A stretch of 8,193 nucleotides of DNA, taken from Pseudomonadota bacterium. Its GTDB lineage: Bacteria > Myxococcota > UBA9042 > PHBI01. Made by a program: the position numbers and the translations under genes. Positions 1 to 6,404 of this stretch are shown here, piece after piece (positions within the stretch are counted from its first letter, which is position 1; every line of letters starts with the position of its first letter). The notes below the pieces were generated by a model that was not told the DNA's origin, made no database searches, and worked only from the letters and a program-made list of their open reading frames with translations. The stretch lies in assembly GCA_005788935.1 (NCBI GenBank), contig SYAK01000140.1, forward strand, positions 1-8,193. The letters run 5' to 3'.

Positions 1-29
1 ACGCCGACGCCGACGCCGACGCCGACGCC
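1..29 (+). repeat. ACGCCG hexanucleotide tandem repeat (Thr-Pro linker)
   Basis: Almost five perfect copies of the hexamer ACGCCG run from the window edge and encode alternating Thr-Pro. They are followed by degenerate EP, TP and PPPPP sequence to about base 69. The repeat probably extends upstream of the window. Because the unit is six bases, gain or loss of copies changes linker length by two residues and never breaks the frame. Such linkers usually form stiff extended spacers between domains. Confidence 0.9.
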
Positions 30-3000
30 AGAGCCGACCCCGCCGCCGCCGCCCGAACCGACGCCGCCAGGCGGGGCCGAGGACTGCCTCCGCTGCCCCG
101 ACCCCGACCCCGAGCACGCCTCGGTCCAGCCGATCCGCCCGTTCGACCCGCGCCCGACCCAGCCCGGTCAGCGCGAGCTTGACCTGCAGATCGCGGGGCG
201 TCGTCTCCGCATCCTCATCCCCGAGGGTACGGCGGCTGGCGAGGTGCGGGTCGAGCTGCAGGACCGCGACTCGCCGTTCACCGCGTTGAAGCTGCGCCGC
301 GCCGTGCTGCGCCTCGACGCGAACATGAACATCGAGTCGGGACAGATCCAGGCGGGGGTCGAGCTCGGCAACTACGTCCGCGTCGACAACATCACGCTGC
401 AGGTCGACCGCGACGGTCAGGTCGGCGTCCACATCCGCGACTGCCAGATCCAGGTCAACGAGGATATCCGCGCCCGCGTCGACCTCACCATCAACAACGA
501 CGGCTTCCACGGGGCGGCCACCGTCACGGCCGACCAGATAAGCCTTGGGCCGAACTACCGCATCAAGGACGCGCTGCTCCACGTCCGCATCGACCCGAAC
601 GGCAAGGTCTCGGCCCACGGCGAGGTCACGCTGCAGGTCGGCGACCTCTTCTCGGTGAAGCTCGAGGCCTGCTACGTCGACGGCGAGTGGAGCGGCAAGC
701 TGACCTTCATCTGGGAGCGCGACCTCACGCTCTTCCCGGGCTGCGTGCTGAAGCAGGCGTCGATTACCGGCTGCTACCACAAGGAACACTGGTACATCGA
801 GGGCACGGCCGCCCTCGACGTGGCCGAGCACTTCAACGTCAACGCCCGCATCAAGTACGAGTGGAAGGTTGGAGAGGGCGGCTTCTGGTACTTCACCGGC
901 GACGTCGAGCAGCACACCGACATGCCCGTCATCGAGGGCGTCGAGCTGACGGGCGTGAAAGCCCACGTCGAGTGGAAGAAAGACCACTGGGAGCCGATGA
1001 CGGTCGAGGCGCAGCTCGTCCACGAATACGTCACCGGGACCCTCCGGGGCACGTGGGACATCGAGAAGCGCGAGGTCTCGGGAGAGGCCGATGTGACGCT
1101 GACGAAGCCGCTGCCGCTCGGGATTCCGGGTGCCCGCATGGAGACGGGCACGGCCAAGGCCTACCTCGTCAAGAACGTGCTGACCGAGCTCAAGGGGGCT
1201 GTCAGCTTCATCATGCAGGTCCAGGGGGTCGACACCTTCCAGATCTCGGCCGAAGACCTGAGCTACCGTTTCACCGACCAGAAGGCGAACGGCGCCATCA
1301 CCGCCCGCCTGATGCGCGATCTCACCTTCGGCGACCCGGCTGGCCTGAACGCGGTCGTTCACAAGGACGCCCAAGCCCGGGCCTCCATCGTCGACAATGC
1401 GTTCGGCGGCATGAGCGCTGGTCTCGCTTTCATCGTCAACGACGGCCAGCGGCTGCTCGGCGACGGTACGGTGACCTTCGAGATGAGTCCGACGGCGGAC
1501 TTCCGGGGGCGCGCCGAGTTTCACCTGCGCGACCGCTGGGGCATACCGGCGCAGGAGACGGGGCCGGTATTCCTCTTGCCCGGCGGCAACTTCGCGCTCG
1601 AGGTCAACAACCAGACGCTTGGCAACTGCCGGGCCGAGAACGTCCAGTTCGAGGTGCTGCAAAACCCCGAGAAGGGGACGGGCAAGATCGCGGGCACCGT
1701 CGCTGGCGATTTCGACTTCGGCACGCGGCTCGGCAACCTGCGCGGCGGGGCCCAGGTCGTGCAGCCGTGGGCTGTGACCTCGGGCGCCTGGGGTGACCTG
1801 ACCCTGACTGGCGGGTCCGTCTCGGTCGTCATCCAGCAGAGCGAGCTCACCGAGGCGCGCGGCAACCTGCTGTTCCGGATGAACGTCCTCGAGACGCAGG
1901 CGACGGGGGCCTTCGCCGTCGATGGCACGCTCGACGCGAGCTACGACCCCGCGACCGAGACGGTGAGCGGCGGCATGTCGGCGACACTCCGGACGCCGCT
2001 TGAAATCCGGATGCCGAAGCCTGGCCACAAGGTCATCCTGCAGCCCGGGACGACCATCGCCGCGACGGTCACGAACAACGAGCCCGACACCTTCTCGATG
2101 ACCGCGCTCGCCCACTACCACGACGAGCAGGGGCTGCTGCTCGCGGGCAGCATCGCGGACGCGCGCTACGATTTCCGCACGGGCGACTTCGGCTGCCAGG
2201 GAGACCTCACCCTCAAGCGCGAGCTGAAGCGGCCGATCGCGGGCGGGCGCTGGTCCATCGCGGCGCTGCCCGAGGTCACGACGTTCAGCGTCACCATTGC
2301 GCAGAACCGCCTCGAGCGCGCCGGTGGGCAGATCGTCGTGCGCCTCTACGAGGGCGAGGAGCCGCTCCTCGAAGGGACCCTGAACGGCGAGGTGACCTTC
2401 GATCCCGAGCTGACCTTCAACGGCGCCGCTCGCCTCGACCTCGTCAAGCGCGTGACGTGGCCGCGCCCAGGCGCCGAGGGTGCGCCGCCCCCAGGCTACG
2501 CCTTCTACCTCGACCGCGGCAGCGTGGTGAACGCGCAGGTCACGAACAACGCCCTCGACCAGGCGGGCGTCACGCTGAAGTTCGGGGTGCTGCAGGACGG
2601 GCGCGAGCTCGCCGAGGGCAGCCTGAGGGGCGATTGGACCTTCGCGACGAATGCGTTCAACCTGTCTGGCAATGTGATCCTGTCGCGTAACTGGTACTTC
2701 GATGGGGCGCGCGCGGCCCAGAACGAAAAGGACATGAGCCGCTGGCGCTTCGGCTTCGAGCGCGAGTCTCAGGTCGGTTTCAACATTCAGAACAACGTCT
2801 TCCAGGACGCGACCGTCAACGTCACCGGCATCCTCGAGCGTGGGCCGCACGTCGTCGCGCGGGGCAACATCAACGGCCAGTACCGCCCCGGGCAGGAGGG
2901 CGGCTTCAACGGGGCTGGCTCGGTGGCGCTCGTCCGGGACATCGAGCTCGGTCAGGCCGGTCGCTTCAACGTCTTCCTCGCGGAGGGCTCCCGGGTCGAT

Positions 3001-6000
3001 GGCCAGATCCAGAACAGCCGCCTGACGAGCGGCCAGCTCAGCGCGATCTTCCTCGCGCGCGAGCGCACGGCCGACATGCTGCGCCTGACGCTGTCGGCGA
3101 GCTGGAGTGGCGGGTCCTCGTTCAGCGGCACGGCCGACTTTCAGGTCCTGCAACACCTTCAGGTCGGGCCCGAGCCGCAGATCCGCGGCAAACGCTACGG
3201 CGTCGCGATCCTGCAGGGCTCGACGGGGCGCATCGGCTTCGAGAACAACCAGCTGACGCAGACGAGCGGGGCCATCGGGATCGGCGTGACCCAGAACCGG
3301 GACCCGTTCGCGCAAGGTCAGTTCAACATCGACTACGACTTCAGGCAGCCGAACCAGGGCGTCACCGCGAGCGGCTCGCTCACGCTGCTGAAGGCGGTCG
3401 AGCTCGGGCAGGCTGCGGGGCTGACCTTCTCACTCGAGCCAGGCTCGACCATCTCGGGCAGCGTCGAACAGAACGCGCTCAAGACGCTCGAGGGCAGCCT
3501 GCGCCTCGGCGTCGCGAAGGGGCGCGGCGGGAAGTTCGGCTTCCTGACGCTGCAGGGGCGCTACACCAACGCCGAGGGCCCGCAGTTCAACGGCACCGCG
3601 ACCGCGGAGATCGTGGCGGAGTACGACCTCGGGGCCGAGGCCCGCGGCTACCGCTTCTTCCTGCAGCCCGCGTCAGGCTTCACCATCACGATGGAGAACA
3701 GCGCCTTCACGCGCTTTGACGGGCGCATGGGCATCATCGCGCGCCAGATGCGCCGTGGCGGCCGTGGCGGCATGCAGGGCGACGTCGCGATGATGCTGCA
3801 GGGGGCGGGCGTCAAGAACGGCGCGCAGTGGGTCTTCGACGGGCAGGCCTCCGCCACGGTGCAGGGCAACATCGAGGTCGGCACCGCGGGCGTGTATGCC
3901 TTCTCGATCCAGGGTGGCACGGGCATCGCGATGACGGTCGTGCAGAACCGCTTCACGAGCATCGAGGGCACGCTCAACGGCAAGGTCACCGAGAATCGGA
4001 AAGACTTCCTCGGCTTCCAGTGCTGGGTCAAGTATGACGCGGGCGAGACCGACGGGGATCCGGGCAAGGTGAGCGCCAAGGGCAACTGCCGCCTGCTCGG
4101 CGAGAAGGAGCTCTTCAACCGCAACGGCTACAAGTTCTCGCTGCTGCCGACGCCCGGGCCGACCGCCCTCATCGACGTGGTGGACAACGAGGTCAAGGAG
4201 GTCGGCGGCGAGCTCGCCTTCCGCCTCGAAAACAATAACGATGCACGCAATCCATTGCGCATCAAGGGCTTTGCGCGCGGCCTCTACAACAACGACACGG
4301 GGATGTTCTCGGGCGAGGGCGACATCCGCCTCGAGCGCGACCTGAACTTCAACCTGACCCCCGACGGTCAGACGAAGATCGTCCTGAAGGCTGGCTCGGG
4401 CGGCAACACGGCCATCCAGGACAACCAGCTGCAGCGCCTCGGCGGGACGCTCATCGGTGAGCTCTGGACCGAGGGGCGCCCGCTCGTCGGGCTCAACGCC
4501 GAGGGCACCTACAACGCCGTCACGAACGTCCTCGAGCACTTCGAGGGGAGCGCCTCCTTGCTGCGCGACCTGATGATGGGCAACCCGGCCAACCCGTCCT
4601 TCATCGTCCACAAGGGGCTGAGCGCAAGCATTCTTATCCGGAACAACTTGCTGCGCCGCCTCGAGGCGAACAATGGGCGCCTCACGGTGCCCGCCCTGAA
4701 TCTCCAGGGCGGCTTCGAGAAGCTGAGCTACAGCTGCGAGAGTGGCCGCGACGAGTACGAGGCGAAGGGCTGGATCGAGGTCGAGATGCTGAAGGATCAG
4801 GCCGCGAAGGGCCGCCACCTGCGCGGCCGGGTCGACTTCCAGTACAACAAGGACAACACCTGGGCGGCCGATGGGACGCTCGATTTCCGGGTCAATCACT
4901 ATATCGGCGGTCAGGTGCGCGCGCACCTTGACCAGACCCTCGACCCGAAGCTCGGCGGCACGCTGAACGTCGGGCCTGCCGCGGTCATGCAGGGCCGTGA
5001 GCTGTTCAAGAAGCAGCTGAAGCTCTTCTCGATGGCGATGCGCTTTGCGGCCGGTCCCGTGCCCATCTCGCTCAACGTCGGGGCTGAGGGCTCGCTTGGC
5101 GTCGACATGCTGCCGCTGACGATGAGCGGCAGCATCAGCTTCGACAACTTCTTCCCGAAGCGGATGAGCGCGCCAATCTTTACGAACGCGCAGGCGCAGA
5201 TGAACTGGGGGCTGCGCATCAAGGCGGCTGTCATGGCCTACGCCGACGCGCGCGTGGACGCGGTGGTGGCGAGCCTCGGCCTTGGCGCGCTCGGTACGGC
5301 CGAGGTCTCGGGTGACGCCCTCATCAACGGCGGCGTCAACCTGAACTCGGATGGTCAGAAGTACTGGGGCGAGCTGAACATGGGCGTCAGCTTCGCGCCG
5401 ACCGCACGCGTCGGCGTGAAGCCGTACGTCGTCGCCGGGCTCGCGGGGAAGGATTTCCGCGAGGAGTTTCCGGGTCTTTCCTTTGACCTCGGGCAGGTCT
5501 TCAAGTGGGAGTACGGCAAGACCTTCAAGTTCGGTGACCAGCCGCAGGCCCCGCAGGAGAACGGGCAGCGGACGCCAGCTGCGACGACGGGCGTCTCGGC
5601 CGACACCTCGCGTCAGACGTCGCAGGCCGCCGCGCAGCAGCTGAGCCAGCCGCGCAACCCGCCCGCCCCGCAGGCGCGCGGCGGCGAGCCGCAGATGGAG
5701 AGCGGCTCGCAGATGGCGGGCGAGAAGAAGGACCAGCCGAAGAGCTCGTCGGGCAATGGCGAGCTCGACCAGAAGATGCAGATGGTCGGCGAGCTCGGTG
5801 AGGTCGCGGGCGCGGTGTCGTTCGTCATCGAGCAGCTCATGGCGCTCATCGGCGGCGCGATGCTCGGGCCGATCGCCTTCGTGCTCGTCCTCTGCTGGAA
5901 GCTCGTGACCGGCGACCTCGGGCGCCTCATCACCAGCGTGATGCGGGTCATCGATTTCTGGGGGAAATACAAGAACCTGATCATCCCGTACCTGCCAGAG

Positions 6001-6402
6001 TGGTGGAACAACTTCATCGAGGTCGCGCGCAACCCTTCGGCCGCCATCGAGAAGTGGTGGAACGCCGACGTCTACACCCGGCGCGCCATCACCGCGGGCG
6101 AGCACCGCGGCACGCCGACGGCAGTCCGCGGCCAGATGCTGAACAACCTGTTCTCGGGCGTCGCGGCCGAAGGTGACCGCCGCTCCATCGAGTCGCTGCT
6201 CGAGTACAGCTCGGGTCAGAGCGATCTGTGGGGCGTCATCCGCGAGGGCGGGACCGATGAGGAGGAGCTCGCGGAGTGCTGGTACACGCGGGGCGATTTC
6301 GATGGCAGCAGGCTCAAGCGCCTCTTCCGGCAGAACGGCGGCACCTTCCAGCCGTCGATGGGCGGCACCGCGGTGAGCTACCTGACGTTCGGGTTGCTGT
6401 GA
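1..6402 (+). CDS. Giant modular beta-repeat protein, 5'-truncated; possible eCIS-type cargo/surface protein
   Basis: The frame is open from the first base to a TGA at 6400-6402 (2133 residues). A GTG at 244 is not the start, because the frame runs unbroken to the window edge through a Thr-Pro linker. Order by residue in this window: 1-35 TP/PP/EP-rich linker; CxxC at 29-32; about 80-390 beta-rich with weak repeats of 60-72 residues; 391-1560 sixteen degenerate modules of 71-82 residues; 1560-1680 further beta-rich sequence; 1680-1846 Gly/Ala-rich domain; 1847-1920 Pro/Gln/Ser linker; 1939-1966 hydrophobic segment; 1987-2020 Trp-rich; 2043-2109 acidic helical domain. I see no Rhs/YD repeats, protease motif or other enzyme signature. 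I cannot name the family. The linker and last domains resemble what I recall of large DUF4157-type eCIS proteins. The repeating amphipathic strands could also suit a TamB/AsmA-like groove protein or a beta-solenoid. It is coupled to the next gene by a TGATG overlap. Sure it is a real gene; unsure of role. Confidence 0.93.
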   Translation, partial: TPTPTPTPTPEPTPPPPPEPTPPGGAEDCLRCPDPDPEHASVQPIRPFDPRPTQPGQRELDLQIAGRRLRILIPEGTAAGEVRVELQDRDSPFTALKLRRAVLRLDANMNIESGQIQAGVELGNYVRVDNITLQVDRDGQVGVHIRDCQIQVNEDIRARVDLTINNDGFHGAATVTADQISLGPNYRIKDALLHVRIDPNGKVSAHGEVTLQVGDLFSVKLEACYVDGEWSGKLTFIWERDLTLFPGCVLKQASITGCYHKEHWYIEGTAALDVAEHFNVNARIKYEWKVGEGGFWYFTGDVEQHTDMPVIEGVELTGVKAHVEWKKDHWEPMTVEAQLVHEYVTGTLRGTWDIEKREVSGEADVTLTKPLPLGIPGARMETGTAKAYLVKNVLTELKGAVSFIMQVQGVDTFQISAEDLSYRFTDQKANGAITARLMRDLTFGDPAGLNAVVHKDAQARASIVDNAFGGMSAGLAFIVNDGQRLLGDGTVTFEMSPTADFRGRAEFHLRDRWGIPAQETGPVFLLPGGNFALEVNNQTLGNCRAENVQFEVLQNPEKGTGKIAGTVAGDFDFGTRLGNLRGGAQVVQPWAVTSGAWGDLTLTGGSVSVVIQQSELTEARGNLLFRMNVLETQATGAFAVDGTLDASYDPATETVSGGMSATLRTPLEIRMPKPGHKVILQPGTTIAATVTNNEPDTFSMTALAHYHDEQGLLLAGSIADARYDFRTGDFGCQGDLTLKRELKRPIAGGRWSIAALPEVTTFSVTIAQNRLERAGGQIVVRLYEGEEPLLEGTLNGEVTFDPELTFNGAARLDLVKRVTWPRPGAEGAPPPGYAFYLDRGSVVNAQVTNNALDQAGVTLKFGVLQDGRELAEGSLRGDWTFATNAFNLSGNVILSRNWYFDGARAAQNEKDMSRWRFGFERESQVGFNIQNNVFQDATVNVTGILERGPHVVARGNINGQYRPGQEGGFNGAGSVALVRDIELGQAGRFNVFLAEGSRVDGQIQNSRLTSGQLSAIFLARERTADMLRLTLSASWSGGSSFSGTADFQVLQHLQVGPEPQIRGKRYGVAILQGSTGRIGFENNQLTQTSGAIGIGVTQNRDPFAQGQFNIDYDFRQPNQGVTASGSLTLLKAVELGQAAGLTFSLEPGSTISGSVEQNALKTLEGSLRLGVAKGRGGKFGFLTLQGRYTNAEGPQFNGTATAEIVAEYDLGAEARGYRFFLQPASGFTITMENSAFTRFDGRMGIIARQMRRGGRGGMQGDVAMMLQGAGVKNGAQWVFDGQASATVQGNIEVGTAGVYAFSIQGGTGIAMTVVQNRFTSIEGTLNGKVTENRKDFLGFQCWVKYDAGETDGDPGKVSAKGNCRLLGEKELFNRNGYKFSLLPTPGPTALIDVVDNEVKEVGGELAFRLENNNDARNPLRIKGFARGLYNNDTGMFSGEGDIRLERDLNFNLTPDGQTKIVLKAGSGGNTAIQDNQLQRLGGTLIGELWTEGRPLVGLNAEGTYNAVTNVLEHFEGSASLLRDLMMGNPANPSFIVHKGLSASILIRNNLLRRLEANNGRLTVPALNLQGGFEKLSYSCESGRDEYEAKGWIEVEMLKDQAAKGRHLRGRVDFQYNKDNTWAADGTLDFRVNHYIGGQVRAHLDQTLDPKLGGTLNVGPAAVMQGRELFKKQLKLFSMAMRFAAGPVPISLNVGAEGSLGVDMLPLTMSGSISFDNFFPKRMSAPIFTNAQAQMNWGLRIKAAVMAYADARVDAVVASLGLGALGTAEVSGDALINGGVNLNSDGQKYWGELNMGVSFAPTARVGVKPYVVAGLAGKDFREEFPGLSFDLGQVFKWEYGKTFKFGDQPQAPQENGQRTPAATTGVSADTSRQTSQAAAQQLSQPRNPPAPQARGGEPQMESGSQMAGEKKDQPKSSSGNGELDQKMQMVGELGEVAGAVSFVIEQLMALIGGAMLGPIAFVLVLCWKLVTGDLGRLITSVMRVIDFWGKYKNLIIPYLPEWWNNFIEVARNPSAAIEKWWNADVYTRRAITAGEHRGTPTAVRGQMLNNLFSGVAAEGDRRSIESLLEYSSGQSDLWGVIREGGTDEEELAECWYTRGDFDGSRLKRLFRQNGGTFQPSMGGTAVSYLTFGLL
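388..1170 (+). repeat. N-terminal weak beta modules of the giant protein (residues 130-390)
   Basis: Four segments share a pattern of alternating hydrophobic residues, a turn and a second strand. They are anchored at N130 (DNITLQVDRDG), D190 (DALLHVRIDPNG), Q252 (QASITGCYHKEHW) and about V319 (GVKAHVEWKKDHW). Spacings are about 60, 62 and 67 residues, then 72 to the first module of the main array. The second and third anchors are followed by GxxxL/GxxAL-type strands. This is manual alignment of diverged sequence; the copies are not similar at DNA level. Confidence 0.5.
1171..4680 (+). repeat. Sixteen degenerate about 77-residue modules in the giant protein (residues 391-1560)
   Basis: Each module carries an anchor of the form [V/I/M]-x-[N/Q/D/E]-[N/S]-x-[L/F], usually followed four or five residues later by Gly. 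After a variable loop comes G-x-[L/F/I]-x-G-x-[Y/W/F], then F-x-G-x-[A/G]-x-[L/V], and often [R/K]-[D/E]-L, with a closing x-x-G-[S/T] before the next anchor. Anchor positions are 391, 465, 536, 613, 692, 768, 849, 931, 1005, 1082, 1157, 1233, 1315, 1395, 1474 and 1548, so spacing stays between 71 and 82. Examples are VTNNALDQAG, FENNQLTQTSG, VEQNALKTLEG and IQDNQLQRLGG. The pattern predicts short beta strands, giving an elongated meander, solenoid or groove. Copies are well diverged, so the duplications look old. Confidence 0.82.
5038..5538 (+). other. Gly/Ala-rich beta-like domain (residues 1680-1846 of the giant protein)
   Basis: The module anchor disappears after about residue 1560. From about 1680 the composition shifts to Gly, Ala, Val and small residues in alternating patterns, opening with GPVPISLNVGAEGSLGV and containing a run of AYADARVDAVVASLGLGALG. 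It ends in an aromatic/charged stretch (FKWEYGKTFKFGD). This reads as a compact beta barrel or sandwich. I recall similar Gly/Ala-rich blocks near the C-terminus of long DUF4157-type eCIS proteins, but cannot confirm homology from sequence reading alone. Confidence 0.45.
5539..5760 (+). other. Pro/Gln/Ser low-complexity linker (residues 1847-1920)
   Basis: About 74 residues are dominated by Gln, Pro, Ala, Ser, Thr and Gly, turning lysine-rich near the end (GEKKDQPKSSSG). There is no hydrophobic core, so it is predicted to be disordered. It separates the beta-rich body of the giant protein from a helical C-terminal unit, which suggests that the end of the protein is a separate functional domain. 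Confidence 0.75.
5815..5898 (+). other. Membrane-like hydrophobic segment near the C-terminus (residues 1939-1966)
   Basis: The segment starts VSFVIEQLMALIGGAMLG and runs on through PIAFVLVLCW. It has one acidic residue and a central GG, long enough for one helix or a helical hairpin in a membrane. It is followed by a Trp-rich stretch (W1987, W2001, W2002, W2019, W2020) containing IIPYLPEWWNNF, typical of interfacial sequence. A membrane anchor, pore-forming element or buried helical bundle would all fit. Confidence 0.6.
6127..6327 (+). other. Short acidic helical domain at the C-terminus (residues 2043-2109)
   Basis: The pattern MLNNLFSG-x9-RSIESLLEY, then DLWGVIREGGTDEEELAECW, then DGSRLKRLF reads as three or four helices. 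The layout (LxxLxSG..., charged residues, IxxLLxxA/S, LxxVIxxGG, Lxxx-DGxxLxxLF) resembles a small helical segment I recall from C-terminal parts of eCIS-associated DUF4157 proteins. That link is from memory, not from a search. The last 24 residues (to LTFGLL) add no recognisable motif. Confidence 0.4.
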
Positions 6403-6404
6403 TG
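6400..6404 (+). promoter_or_regulatory. TGATG stop/start overlap (translational coupling)
   Basis: The TGA of the giant gene (6400-6402) shares its final A with the ATG (6402-6404) of the next gene, which is in a different frame. I see no convincing Shine-Dalgarno sequence in the 15 bases before the ATG, so ribosomes that terminate on the upstream gene probably restart here. This overlap decides the start of the downstream gene. Confidence 0.75.

Noticed and set aside
244..246. GTG as start of the giant gene
   Set aside because: The frame is open without interruption upstream to base 1 and encodes a sensible Thr-Pro linker and CxxC stretch, so the true start lies before the window.
687..1796. 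A 369-codon plus-strand frame inside the giant gene
   Set aside because: Its product is Arg/Gly/His-rich with no recognisable motif, and it lies in an alternative frame of the well-supported large gene; it is a high-GC shadow.
4222..4260. A short less GC-rich patch (around AACAATAACGATGCACG) inside the giant gene
   Set aside because: It encodes an Asn-rich loop in an otherwise regular module and is too short to suggest insertion or foreign origin.
3673..6105. An 810-codon open frame on the minus strand, antisense to the giant gene
   Set aside because: Long antisense frames are expected where third positions are almost all G or C. Its translation is Arg/Leu/Val/Ala/Glu-rich low complexity with no domain, while the plus-strand frame shows clear modular protein structure.
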